From Hortaea werneckii (taxonomy: Eukaryota; Ascomycota; Dothideomycetes; Mycosphaerellales; Teratosphaeriaceae), in assembly GCA_037044905.1 (NCBI GenBank), contig JBAOKB010000048.1:1-64000 (forward strand): a stretch of 64,000 nt of DNA, given 5' to 3'. Shown one piece after another: positions 54,266 to 64,000 of the stretch. Position numbers and translations under genes: made by a program. Each line of letters opens with the position of its first letter. The stretch's first letter is position 1. A model generated the notes under the pieces. It saw nothing but the letters and a program-made list of their open reading frames with translations, had not been told where the DNA came from and did not search any database.

Positions 54266-54757
54266 GCCAGGCTCACGCTCAAGCAACCAAGATCGATCTT
54301 TGCCGCCCTGTTCACTCGACCATATCCTTCATACCCACCGTGTTCAAGCCACGCATGGTGTGTGTGTGTGCAGACCTAACATATTCCACGTATGATCGTG
54401 AAACTGCGCTGTACAATACGGCTACAGAACTACAGTATAAGGATCTCAGGATGCAATTGCATGTCCACCCCACACCGTGCATGGATCGTTGGATGGATGC
54501 TACCTAGCGCTCGGCCCGACGTGCAGGGCTGAAGAAGGGAACGCTAATCGAAGCTTCGTCGGTCGCGATCGATGGAGGATCATGACGCGCTGAGGGGCGG
54601 GAGGGAACTGCATACATTCGATACAGGACCTTAAAGGTTACCTTGAGGCAAACGACAGCGAGACGGGATATCAACTGCATCTCTCAACTTCCATTCAAGC
54701 CCCCATCGCATCCCCGTCAAACCGGACCATCACCGCAATGCTGCAATAGGAGCGGCG
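54266..54757. promoter_or_regulatory. Divergent promoter of RING and DNA polymerase genes
   Basis: About 490 bp between two head-to-head housekeeping genes. A GTGTGTGTGTG run lies at about 54359-54369. No gene is seen. Confidence 0.4.
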
Positions 54758-57700
54758 ATGCGATCCCGATGCCGCCACCACCTGGTCAACGCCCTGGAGC
54801 GCACCCAGCACACCTCCTTACTCCGCCTCCGTCCGCATACCGCCGCCCCGACCCCACCGATATGGAAGACTACTACACAAGGCTACGCCACCGCAGCTCC
54901 TGGACACGATGAGACCGCCAAATCCAAGTCGCACTCCCTCTCCCTCTCTTCCGAGGCGAGGTACAACGAGATAGGGGTCCAGCATGTCTCGAGCCATGTC
55001 CACTCGCAGCTATTCCCGGGTCGCTCATCCACCGCCGACCCGGAGCTGGTGGACCTTTCCAAGCAGCATCTGGCCAAGCATGACCTCCTCGGCAAGACGA
55101 GCGACGTGACCGAGCCAATCGCATTCGACTTGCCGGAGCTGCAGGGAAGCACGCTGGACGAGCATTTCCACAAGATAGGCATGGACAGTTCCGAGCCTTA
55201 TCTGACTCTGGCCAAGAAATATGCGCATGCATCTCCCCCTCCGAAGCCAAGGAAGTGGGCGAGGACGAGTGGCTGGACCAAATATCATGCAGATGGGAGC
55301 TGGGAGGCAATCGACGTACCAGATGCAGATGTCTTAACCTTCGATATCGAAGTCATGTGGCACGAGACGAGCTTTCCCGCCATGGCTTGCGCCGCATCTG
55401 GAACGCACTGGTACGCTTGGCTATCCCCGTGGCTGTTGGGTGAGAGCGAAAACGATAGACACCTCATCCCGCTAGGAGATCCCGCGAAGCCACGGATCGT
55501 GGTCGGTCACAACATAGCCTATGACCGAGCGCGGATATCCGAAGAGTATGATCTGAACCAGTCTCGTAACTTCTTCATGGACACGATGAGCTTGCATGTA
55601 GCGGTCAACGGCATGTGCAGCCGGCAGCGACCCAACTGGATGAAAGCACGGAAAGCCAGAGAGACTCAAGATCGGATCGCTAACGCAGACAACTCTGCCG
55701 ATCTATCTGCCTTGTTGAAGACGAAGGGCGAAGACATTGAACACGAAGAGGAACTCTGGGTCGGTCGCTCCTCTGCAAACAGTTTGAGGGACGTGGCGAA
55801 GTTCCACTGTGGGATCGCCATCGACAAAGCTCAGAGGGAATGGTTTGGCGAGCTTGATCGAGCCGGTGTAGTTGAGAAGCTGGACGAGTTGATGGACTAC
55901 TGCGCGGCCGATGTGGATGTCACGCACAAGGTGTACAAGAAGGTGTTCCCGCTATTTCTCGAAACCTGTCCCCATCCAGTATCATTTGCCGCTCTGAGAC
56001 ACCTGTCTTCAGAGATTTTGCCACTGAATAGAAAGTGGGAGGACTATATTGCGAGCGCGGAAGCTACATACCAGAAACTTTCGTCCGGGGTGGAAGCGCG
56101 ACTTGTCGACTTAGCCGAACAGGTCGTCAAGCTCAAAGACCAGCCAGAGGTGTATGAGAATGATCCCTGGCTCAGACAGCTAGACTGGTCAGGTCAGGAA
56201 GTTCGAATGGTGAAAGGCAAGAAGAAGGGCGATCCGCCCCGGCCTGCTGCTGGACAGAAGTTGCCAGGAATGCCTAAATGGTACAAGGATCTCTACCCAA
56301 AGAAAGACAGTGGCATTCAATTGACAGTGAGGACGCGAATTGCGCCCTTGCTACTTAGGATGGCGTGGGACGGACATCCACTCGTCTGGTCTGATAAGTT
56401 TGGGTGGTCTTTCAGAGTCAAGGACAGGGAAGCAGACAAATACCTGAACTCTGCAATGACAAGCTGCGACATGGCTGAGGAGGAAAATGCTGCCCTCAGA
56501 AACGACGTGCAGCATGTTTATTTCAAGCTACCGCATGCAGATGGTCCGACAGCACGCTGCGTCTCGCCCATCGCAAAAGGGTACCTCAAGTACTTCGAAG
56601 AAGGTCCCATGTCGTCAGAGTATCCGGATGCGAAAGAAGCTCTTGAAATGAACGCCTCTTGTTCTTATTGGATAAGCGCACGTGACCGCATTATGTCGCA
56701 GATGGTAGTTTACGAGAACGAGCTGGCAGGCGCAAGAGCGAAGGATACTGAGATGGGATATATCCTGCCGCAGGTAGTGCCCATGGGTACTATCACCCGA
56801 CGTGCCGTCGAGAACACCTGGTTGACCGCTTCAAACGCCAAGAAGAACCGTATCGGTTCTGAGTTGAAGAGTATGGTTACTGCGCCAGAAGGCTACAGCT
56901 TTGTCGGTGCCGACGTTGACAGCGAAGAGTTGTGGATCGCAGCTCTGGTTGGCGACGCCAGCTTCAGACTCCACGGTGGCAACGCCATTGGCTTCATGAC
57001 TCTGGAGGGCACGAAAGCCGCAGGCACTGATCTTCATTCTCGCACTGCAAAGATCCTGGGCATTTCGCGAAATGACGCCAAGGTCTTCAATTACGGTCGG
57101 ATTTACGGCGCTGGACTGAACTTTGCCATCAGCCTCTTGCGTCGATTCAATCCTACCCTGACGGAAGACCAAGCGAGAGAAGTTGCTTCGAAGCTTTACA
57201 AAGAAACCAAAGGCACAAAAGGCGGTCGCAAGCAGATCAAAGAAGGTTCTTTCTGGTATGGCGGCACGGAGAGCTTCGTCTTCAATCGTCTAGAGGACTT
57301 CGCGGTACAGGAAAAGCCACGCACACCGGTGCTTGGGGCTGGTATCACTGAGGCACTCCTCGAACGCTTCATCGGCAAGGGTGCTTTCCTGACTAGTCGG
57401 ATCAACTGGGCCATTCAATCTTCGGGGGTCGATTACTTGCACCTGTTGATTGTGAGTATGGAGTACCTGTGCCGGCGTTACAACATCGAAGCCCGTCTTG
57501 CGTTGACCGTCCACGACGAGATTCGATATCTGGCCAAAGATCACGACAAATACCGCTGTGCTATGGCACTGCAAGTCGCTAATCTCTGGACACGAGCTAT
57601 GTTTGCTCAGCAAGTGGGCATCGAAGACCTCCCGCAGTCTTGTGCGCACTTCTCCGCTGTCGACGTTGACCATGTACTGCGAAAAGAAGTCGACATGGAC

Positions 57701-58324
57701 TGTGTCACTCCTTCGCATCCCGAGAAGATCCCACCAGGGCAGTCATTGGACATCACCCAGCTACTCGACATGGGCGAGGTAGCTCGCCTTGACCCGGCCG
57801 TGAAGTCGCTTGATCCGCCTCAACCCCAACGCTTCGAATACCAGCACCGCCAGCCAGTGATGGAGACTCTGCAGTCCAAGAATCCCATCCCCTACATCCA
57901 GGCTCAAATCGCCTCCGACCGAAAGGAGTTGCAGAAGATCGCGACGGGACTCAAGGGACCCACGTCCACCAAACCGCTCAAAGACAACCCCCGCCCAGCG
58001 CCACCCATCCGGAAACAATCCCCAACTTCCAAATCCCAAAAGTCCAGCAACTCCTCCTCCGTCTCCTCAAACACCGCATGGCAAGATATCTCCCACGCGA
58101 ACCTGATGCCGGTGGACACGGACCACATCGACGAGCGCGGGTTAGACGATCTACTGCGGGACTATCGACGGACCAAGACCGCGAAAGAGAAAGAGAAAGA
58201 GGGGATGGGGATGGATAAGAAGAAGACGACGACGATGACTGCAAAGTCGAAGAACACGGCGCTGAATGTGGGGTTCATGCATAGGATGCCGTCGGGTCGA
58301 GCGCATACTGCTGTACGACATTGA
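54758..58324 (+). CDS. MIP1: Mitochondrial DNA polymerase gamma, catalytic subunit
   Basis: Single exon of 1188 residues, near the length of fungal Mip1 proteins. The first 50 residues are Arg/Ser/Thr-rich and basic, a mitochondrial targeting sequence. Exonuclease motifs: TFDIEVMWHE near residue 195 (Exo I), VVGHNIAYDRAR near 250 (Exo II) and YCAADVDVTHKVY near 380 (Exo III). Family-A polymerase motifs: FVGADVDSEELWIAA near 716 (A), NDAKVFNYGRIYGAG near 771 (B) and LTVHDEIRYL near 916 (C). The C-terminal extension (about 1000-1188) is charged and low complexity, as in filamentous-fungal orthologs. It replicates and proofreads mitochondrial DNA. All catalytic residues expected are present. Confidence 0.95.
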   Translation: MRSRCRHHLVNALERTQHTSLLRLRPHTAAPTPPIWKTTTQGYATAAPGHDETAKSKSHSLSLSSEARYNEIGVQHVSSHVHSQLFPGRSSTADPELVDLSKQHLAKHDLLGKTSDVTEPIAFDLPELQGSTLDEHFHKIGMDSSEPYLTLAKKYAHASPPPKPRKWARTSGWTKYHADGSWEAIDVPDADVLTFDIEVMWHETSFPAMACAASGTHWYAWLSPWLLGESENDRHLIPLGDPAKPRIVVGHNIAYDRARISEEYDLNQSRNFFMDTMSLHVAVNGMCSRQRPNWMKARKARETQDRIANADNSADLSALLKTKGEDIEHEEELWVGRSSANSLRDVAKFHCGIAIDKAQREWFGELDRAGVVEKLDELMDYCAADVDVTHKVYKKVFPLFLETCPHPVSFAALRHLSSEILPLNRKWEDYIASAEATYQKLSSGVEARLVDLAEQVVKLKDQPEVYENDPWLRQLDWSGQEVRMVKGKKKGDPPRPAAGQKLPGMPKWYKDLYPKKDSGIQLTVRTRIAPLLLRMAWDGHPLVWSDKFGWSFRVKDREADKYLNSAMTSCDMAEEENAALRNDVQHVYFKLPHADGPTARCVSPIAKGYLKYFEEGPMSSEYPDAKEALEMNASCSYWISARDRIMSQMVVYENELAGARAKDTEMGYILPQVVPMGTITRRAVENTWLTASNAKKNRIGSELKSMVTAPEGYSFVGADVDSEELWIAALVGDASFRLHGGNAIGFMTLEGTKAAGTDLHSRTAKILGISRNDAKVFNYGRIYGAGLNFAISLLRRFNPTLTEDQAREVASKLYKETKGTKGGRKQIKEGSFWYGGTESFVFNRLEDFAVQEKPRTPVLGAGITEALLERFIGKGAFLTSRINWAIQSSGVDYLHLLIVSMEYLCRRYNIEARLALTVHDEIRYLAKDHDKYRCAMALQVANLWTRAMFAQQVGIEDLPQSCAHFSAVDVDHVLRKEVDMDCVTPSHPEKIPPGQSLDITQLLDMGEVARLDPAVKSLDPPQPQRFEYQHRQPVMETLQSKNPIPYIQAQIASDRKELQKIATGLKGPTSTKPLKDNPRPAPPIRKQSPTSKSQKSSNSSSVSSNTAWQDISHANLMPVDTDHIDERGLDDLLRDYRRTKTAKEKEKEGMGMDKKKTTTMTAKSKNTALNVGFMHRMPSGRAHTAVRH

Positions 58325-59505
58325 ACGGGGGGCTTATGTAAGATGTCTTCTTTTTTTTTTTTTTTTTTTTAAATAGGATGCCTTGTTTATATTGTAGGAA
58401 TAGCTTGATGGGAGATACCCGGGTATATTGTACAAATGTATTGTAAATTCTTATTCAATTGTCCTCAGGTCACCGGAGGAAAGCGGGGCACAGGGGGTAT
58501 TTCTTTCTGGCTTACAAAGTAGCCCGTTTCCAGACATGTTCGAAAAATAGCCCTCCTTGACCATTAACGGAGACTATGAAGTGAGAAGTATCAATACAGT
58601 AATTAAGAGCAAGACGTGGAGGAGATGATGGGAGGGGGAAAAAAAAAAAAAAAACAACAACAACAGAGTCTCTTGCCCTCTCAAAACAGCAATTGAAACA
58701 ATCTCCTCGGCTGTTCAAAGAATTAAGATGTATTATAAGAGGAAAAAAAAGGATCAAGTATGCACAATCCATATCCCCCAACTCCGCCCTCCCCACTCTT
58801 CTCTCTCTCTCTCTCCCACTCCCCGTCTTCAAACCCGTACCAGCCTCAAACGGGAAATCCTCGACCGAGCTCCGCCGTCGGGCCCTAAGTGCGAAAAGTC
58901 GATATTGCTCCTCCAGCGGCGCTCCAGACTCCCGTCGAGATCTGTAAACAGAGAAGTCCAAATTCTTTATCTTTTCATTCTTGGTGCGTTCTCCCGTTTC
59001 GTTTTCCCACAGGGTTTTCGTCTTTTGGCGTGTGTGACTGATATGCGCAATACCTCCTTTGTATCTCTTCCCTCAGCCCACCTTTGCCATCTCGACCGAA
59101 ATGCCATGCCCAGGTAGTCGGCGGATATATCGAGCCAGCCACTGTCTTCAACGCCGTCATCCATTGTCGCGTGGGAAGTCCAAGGAGCGGCGTTTCGGGT
59201 AATCCATCCAAGCCCCCTCCCTGCTTCTGCACCTTTCCCAAGATAGGGGATCCGCATCCCTTGGTGTCGTATGGGGGAAAAGGATGCCTCAACATTCCCA
59301 CAAAAAAGAGGGAACAGTTCCCCTCGTCCGGCAGCCGCGCAGCAGCGAAAGCACTTGCGCATCCTGTTTTCGACTTTGGTGAGAGAAAAACAAAGGGGGA
59401 AAAACGAAAATCAAGTCGGTAGACGCATCTAGATAAAGTTGCACCCAAGAAGAAAAATACCTCTCCTATGCATAACCCCTCAGGACCCCAAACGTAAGAA
59501 CCCCT
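58325..59505. other. Intergenic region with homopolymer runs
   Basis: About 1.2 kb between convergent genes. It holds a T-run of about 20 at 58350-58370, an A-run of about 17 near 58639-58655 followed by CAACAACAACAAC, and a CT-rich stretch near 58800-58820. The open frames on both strands here overlap one another and have no motifs. These are probably long 3'-UTRs. Confidence 0.45.
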
Positions 59506-61248
59506 CTAATCCCTCCCAGCGGGGGTAATATAACCCCCCGCAATCTCAACCCACTCGGGGATACAACTGCCCTCTTTATTCTCGACCTCCTGGACATCGG
59601 TATCACAACGACACCTACACCCGACCCCATTCTCCTTCTCGGTATCCCACTTAGCCCAATACTCGTCCTCCTCGCGCATGAGCTTCTCCTCCTCCTCGGA
59701 CATCTGGACGGTGGAGGAGGCAGAGGTGTCGCCGGCGTAGGCGCGGGGGAGGTTGAGGTAAGGTTCGCGGGGCAGTTGGCGGGCCGGGGCGTTGGCGGGA
59801 CAGTGTTGGATGGTGGTGTGGCGGTAGCCGAAGTCGCGGAAGTAGTGGATTTGGTCCGGGGAGAGCAGGGCGCCGGCTGCGAGGGAGTGGATGGGTGCGT
59901 CGCCCCACTAGAAAAAAGTGAGAAAAGAAAAGTCAGTCAGACTTCTACCGGGACACACATGGGAGACTAAAGGAGAATGAAGACAGAAGGGACTTACTCT
60001 TTCCATCCAAAACCCGCCAGAACGATCCATCATCTCGAAGAAGTCCTCATACTCCTTCGATCGGAACCAGTCAAGCCGAGCGATTTCAAAATTGGACCAG
60101 AAATGGCACATATTGTACCTCTCGCCCTCCATCGCTTCCGGGTCGATATCGGGAAGGGTACCAGCCCCCGGCTCAGTCCTAAGGATATCCTCAGGCATAG
60201 GCTTCTGGCCATTGGCATACTTAGGGTCGTCCTTGGGCAGATCCTCCGGTTTCAAGGCAGCACCCCCATCCTTGGGCGTACCGTCCTGATTGAAACCTTC
60301 CTTAGGCTCGACGAACATCTCCCATAGACCCTGGCTGGTGAGGTTATGCGTGCGCTTGTAGGCCGAGGCATAGCGGAAAATGTTGGGGACCGTTTCTTTC
60401 AGCTCCTTGACCGCGATGGTGAAGCCGTAGACTTTCTTGTTGCGTTCCATGTGTAGGAAGGGATCGTAGGTGATGTCGCAGAAGTATTTGATCTCGGGCT
60501 CGACGCGCCAGTACCAGTCGTACTTCTGGAGGAGCTCGTGCTTGTAGAAGAAGCCGCTGTAGAAGCGACACATGTGGTGGTAGCTCTCCATGCCGCCGTA
60601 CATGATGGCCTGGTCGCCTTGCTTGCGGATGCCTTCCTTGGCGACGTTCTGGTCGGTCCAGTTGGGGTAGCCCCAGTGTTCGGGGCCGATCTTGCCGAAT
60701 TCGACGGAGGAGGAGGTGTAGTTGAGGACGGTCTCGCGGAATGTGGAGTTGAAGTCGCCGTCGTTGAGGAAGACGTAGGGATAATGGAACCAGCGGTTGA
60801 AGTGGCGCTCGACGGACTTGAGCGATTCCACTACGCCGTCGAGTTCCTTGTTCCGGGCCAGGACCACAAAGGCGGCGTTGGCTCGGGGTGCGCTGTTCTG
60901 GACTTTGGGGTCGAGACAGCCGTTGACGAAGACCTTGTCGTGTTTCTCGGAGATCTTTCTGATGCTCGGCGGGGCGCCGGAGGGGATCAACCTTCCTCCT
61001 GGGCTGTTCGGATGTCTGACAAAGAGGAGGAGGATGACTATAAGGACGATTATGGGGAAGACCAAGACCAAATACAGCGGCACGCTGACCTTGCTATTCC
61101 CACGTATCCGTATCCTCCGGCGGAGAAATGTGAGGCGTGGGGTAACTCTCCCGCTGACATCCTTCAGTGAGGTGTTCTGGATGCCTTTAAGGGTGGGCAT
61201 GTCTTCGGCCGAGGGCAAGCGTTTCGACAGAGCGCGCAGGGAGTCCAT
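59506..61248 (-). CDS. Alpha-1,2-mannosyltransferase, KRE2/KTR family (GT15)
   Basis: Two exons, 61248-59998 and 59907-59506, join in phase to 550 residues. A short cytoplasmic basic part precedes a signal-anchor helix at about 65-87 (YLVLVFPIIVLIVILLLFV), making a Golgi type II protein. GT15 landmarks: NAAFVVLARNKELDGVVESL, RWFHYPYVFLNDGDF, then EHWGYPNWTDQ, YHHMCRFYSGFFYKHELL and YDWYWRVEPEIKYFCDITYD, the conserved catalytic block. After the intron: WGDAPIHSLAAGALL and YRHTTIQHCP. An insertion around residues 325-365, rich in Lys/Pro/Asp, distinguishes it from the shortest members. It adds mannose in O- and N-glycan extension, from GDP-mannose. Confidence 0.92.
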
Positions 61249-62253
61249 GGCGGCGCGGTGCAATCACGTGTGGCCCCGGGCGGGGCGGATATTGAGCTCG
61301 GCGTCAGCGCGGCGATGCGATTGGGAAGTGCGCGGGATGTGTGAGCTGTATGGAGGGAGCGAGTCGGGTCAGGTCAACCTTGGAAGTCAGGTACTATGTA
61401 AGGTTGGCGCAACGATGCGATGTGATAGTGGTGGCGGGGTTGGCGGTTGTCGTCCGTCGTGCTCGTCGTGCTCGTCTACCGTCGCTGAATCATGGGTCGC
61501 CGGTTCGTAACTTCGTAGCGGAGTGTGTAGCGAGTGCGTGCGACAGTTGCTACACCCGTTGTAAGGTATCCCGTCGAGGTACCTAGTAGCAGCGATGCAC
61601 CGGAGGAGGTTGGCGGGATAGCGGGTCTCAAGGAGAAGGCCCCTTTCTTTCCTGCCTGCCCTGTCCAAGTTCCACCGTTCCAGTCGGCCTTTGCCTGCAC
61701 ACCCAGCTCTTCTAACTCGTCGGTGAACAGCTCTGTTGTCGCTGGTTTGGGGTATTAATTGGTACACCAGCAATAATTGATCAGAGCCAGACCAGCAGGC
61801 AGGCAAGCAAGCAAGCAAGCAAGCAAGCACAATTCCCCAAACCCAATTATTACGGTACTAAGTACATAGTAATAATCATCCGAAAGGTAAACTCCGCCTA
61901 ACCTACTTAGGACATGGGTTGAATTGCTGAAGCCGCATGCGTGATAGTCTTGGCATATTTTGACTGGACTTGCCGCCCCGCTTTAATGAATCACCAGCAA
62001 ATATTGATGGACTTGCTTATCAAACTCAAGCCCCTTCCCTGGCCAATTCCCAGGTTCCACCTCCAATCTCCATGAAATCCTACCCCCACCGCTCATAAAG
62101 CAACCCACCCCCAGCGGATTGCTTGTCTAGCTTGTGTGGGCACTTCAAATTCTCCACCCTCCTCCGTCTGAACATCATCTCCTCTCTTCAACGGTATCAT
62201 CGTTCTATAACAATGTGAGCACCCACATAGAAATCCGCTCACCCTATCCCAGA
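61249..62253. other. Divergent intergenic region with AAGC microsatellite
   Basis: About 1 kb between head-to-head genes. It holds a tetranucleotide run (CAAG repeated about seven times) at about 61803-61829. No gene is supported. Confidence 0.5.
61803..61829 (+). repeat. Microsatellite (CAAG)n, about seven units
   Basis: Visible as CAAGCAAGCAAGCAAGCAAG and continuing; simple repeat. Confidence 0.85.
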
Positions 62254-62835
62254 ATGAGCGGAGACAAGATCAAATCCAAGGATCTGTCCTACGACTCCTC
62301 CCTACCCCCCTTCCTACAGCGTCTCCGCGACCAGAACTCAGGCCGGGACACGGACCGTCATGAGCGCGAGATAGCGCGGCCAAAGGGGAAGAAAGACCCT
62401 CAGGCCGAAGAGGAAGATGGTCCGACCGTTGTCGATGACAGCGGGGAGACGTTGACCAAGGAGCAGCTAGCTTCGATGAATGAAGCGAATGAGGAAAAGG
62501 AGCGGAGCGAGTCCAACGTAGGCGGCTCAGTCAAAGGCAAGTTGGACAACGCCGGCGATGTCGTGGCGTTGTCCGGTGCACTACCTGACGATGAGCCGAC
62601 GAGGAAAGGAGATACAGTGACAGAAGGCAAAGCAGTCAAAAAGAGAAAAGTTGGGAAGGTGGTGGGAGGGGATGAACACGAAGAGGAGGGAGAAAAGGGT
62701 GGTGAGAAAGCCCGCAAACCGTCTGATCCAGCCGCTTCGACAGGCGAGAAGGAGTCGGCGGGGAAGAAAATTAAGAAGAAGGCCAAGCAGATCAAGTTGG
62801 CTTTTAATGATGATGATGATGATCATGATGGCTGA
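62254..62835 (+). CDS. DUF4604 domain protein, lysine- and acid-rich
   Basis: Frame of 193 residues from the ATG at 62254 (MSGDKIKSKDLSYDSSLPPF). The opening LSYDSSLPPFLQRLRDQ and the closing KKKAKQIKLAFNDDDDD are the two conserved ends of the fungal DUF4604 family (PF15377-like, from memory). The middle is disordered, with many Glu, Lys and Gly. The frame is open upstream to 62134 but without an ATG or family sequence. The function is unknown; composition suggests a nuclear or nucleolar protein. A housekeeping location is suggested by its neighbours. Confidence 0.8.
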   Translation: MSGDKIKSKDLSYDSSLPPFLQRLRDQNSGRDTDRHEREIARPKGKKDPQAEEEDGPTVVDDSGETLTKEQLASMNEANEEKERSESNVGGSVKGKLDNAGDVVALSGALPDDEPTRKGDTVTEGKAVKKRKVGKVVGGDEHEEEGEKGGEKARKPSDPAASTGEKESAGKKIKKKAKQIKLAFNDDDDDHDG

Positions 62836-63249
62836 GAAGCGAGTACGCGTTGTGCTTGTCAGTTAGTTGGCCTTAGAGCTACGGCAATGATTGGACATCA
62901 TCATCAACATGCCTCCAACACCATTCTCAGGTGTTACATCCATCGCGATCGCGACATGGTAAGTCCATCTTCTCCAAAATACTCCCCCTCACCTGTACTG
63001 CAATGATGATAGCTTAAAAAATTATATTGGAGCTGTCCTATACCCGTCCTCAAAAACGGGAAGTGAGGACAAAATTTATACGCGCTTGGTTGGCTGAACA
63101 CCGCATACTATTTAATTTCGCTACTGCCTTGACGAAGTTCTGTATCGAAGATCACCCATGACTAACGTCAGCCAAGCAGGTAGACACCCCTCATCATCAT
63201 CATCAGTGATGTACTCAGATATTTCGGGGGCGCTAGATAGAAAATTTCA

Positions 63250-63280
<31 letters not shown>

Positions 63281-63603
63281 ATATGTTGTTCGTGGGAGGG
63301 TGTAACATGACGAGCGAATGTTCTTACTGTTATTGAAGGATCTCGGCGTGCTGTTTGTTAGTCGTTTTGAAAGGTTCCAAGCATACAAACAATAGAGCAA
63401 AGAGTTTGTGATCAGAGGTGAGCGTTTTTGAAATATTTGATCGTGCGAACAGGTAGAGCAAAGAGCTGTCGATCAGGGATGGGCAATATCAAATGGGTTT
63501 TGAGAGCCTATGACATGGAGAGACGGAAGAGTCACAAAAGAAGATCAGATCTCGAGACTGTTAGACAAATCATAGTAGAAGTTCATCCCCCTTCGGCAGA
63601 CAT
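62836..63603. other. Intergenic region with a long G-run
   Basis: About 770 bp between convergent genes, containing the G30 run listed separately and CATCATCATCATCA text near 63192. The frame at 63428-63691 has no motifs and overlaps the RING gene. Confidence 0.45.
63250..63279 (+). repeat. Homopolymer of 30 G
   Basis: An unbroken run of 30 guanines. It can form G-quadruplexes and is unstable in replication and in sequencing, so its exact length should not be trusted. Confidence 0.85.
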
Positions 63604-63999
63604 CTACAACGGCGGAAGCGTCTCCCTACATATCGGACACTGGAGCCTATACTTCATCCAGCCTTCCAAGCAAGCACTATGGAAGATATGACGACACGGC
63701 GTAACCATATAATTCCTCCGCGCCAGAAGCCCACCGGCCAGCGTATTATCGCTTGCGCCTCCGGCCTCAACAACAGGGACTTCAAGATCTTGCATGCAGA
63801 TAGCACAGTCGAACATCCGTTTACCCTTCTGCTTCGATTCCTTCGGCATCGAGCCTCTCCGCGCAGCGGTAGGAGATCCAAGCGAAGCGCGTCGCTCAGC
63901 CAGAGGCGACGAGGGCGCAGAGCCTGCCGTAGCTTCGGAGAAACCAATCGGCATCGTTGCGCCTTCTTCATCCTCGCGCAGGACGGGATGGTAGTCATA
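63604..63999 (-). CDS. Dsc1/Tul1-type RING E3 ligase, C-terminal end only
   Basis: The frame is open from the right edge of the window to a stop at 63604 (132 codons visible). It reads YDYHPVLREDEEG, then GFSEATAGSAPSSPLAERRA, then the RING: FDCAICMQDLEVPVV, RRNYMVTPCRHIFHSACLEG, WMKYRLQCPICRETLPPL at the very end. A RING placed at the extreme C-terminus after a YDYHP phrase is the layout of the Dsc1/Tul1 subunit of the Golgi Dsc ubiquitin ligase, which in fungi acts in SREBP processing and membrane-protein quality control. The luminal domain and membrane helices lie outside the window. The insertion between the RING cysteines (EAGGASDNTLAGGLLA) is long but typical for this family. Confidence 0.8.
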   Translation of the reverse strand, partial: YDYHPVLREDEEGATMPIGFSEATAGSAPSSPLAERRASLGSPTAARRGSMPKESKQKGKRMFDCAICMQDLEVPVVEAGGASDNTLAGGLLARRNYMVTPCRHIFHSACLEGWMKYRLQCPICRETLPPL

Positions 64000-64000
64000 A

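Noticed and set aside
58512..58961. 149-codon minus-strand frame after the polymerase gene
   Set aside because: Contains poly-Phe from an A-run, no motifs; likely UTR or intergenic DNA.

Overview
The window looks like a piece of a filamentous ascomycete genome (Pezizomycotina, plausibly a dothideomycete; the class is inference). Genes carry short introns of about 45-110 bp with GT..AG borders. Zn2Cys6 regulators, MFS carriers and a fungal rhodopsin-type membrane protein are present. Two blocks are stripped of CpA/TpG and filled with TpA, the footprint of repeat-induced point mutation (RIP).

Layout: (1) 1-4550, a very large RecQ-family telomere-linked helicase gene read leftwards and cut by the window edge, with a short telomere-like repeat just upstream. 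(2) About 5.11-13.65 kb, an AT-rich, gene-free, RIP-degraded block with two minisatellites. (3) 13.7-17.2 kb, a rhodopsin-like membrane protein and a broken sugar transporter. (4) 18.0-37.3 kb, a compact metabolic cluster: an ACS-family MFS carrier, a Zn2Cys6 regulator, two crotonases, an acyl-CoA synthetase, a second MFS carrier, a CocE/NonD hydrolase, a second Zn2Cys6 regulator with a one-base frameshift, a phytanoyl-CoA-dioxygenase-like enzyme and an FAD monooxygenase. (5) 37.4-53 kb, accessory DNA: proteins I cannot assign, a RIP-damaged hAT transposon with its 8-bp target duplication still readable, two small secreted cysteine-rich (effector-like) genes, a secreted seven-repeat protein, an ankyrin fragment, and SDR and P450 pseudogenes. 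(6) 53.3-64 kb, housekeeping DNA: a RING (STUbL-like) protein, mitochondrial DNA polymerase gamma, a KRE2/KTR mannosyltransferase, a DUF4604 protein and the 3' end of a Dsc1/Tul1-type RING ligase.

The most interesting unit is the 18-37 kb cluster. It has no PKS, NRPS or terpene synthase. It combines a CoA ligase ending in a canonical peroxisomal signal (ARL), two crotonases with weaker PTS1-like ends (HKL, VKL), a hydrolase, two oxygenases, two transporters and two regulators. Two divergent promoters in it share the 9-mer TCGGTTCGG (a CGG-N2-CGG arrangement), and a third holds an inverted pair of another CGG-rich 12-mer. I read it as a co-regulated pathway that activates an acid as its CoA ester and processes it in peroxisomes. 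Catabolic or biosynthetic direction cannot be told from sequence.

Exon limits come from reading splice sites and checking phase by eye; no alignment or search was run.
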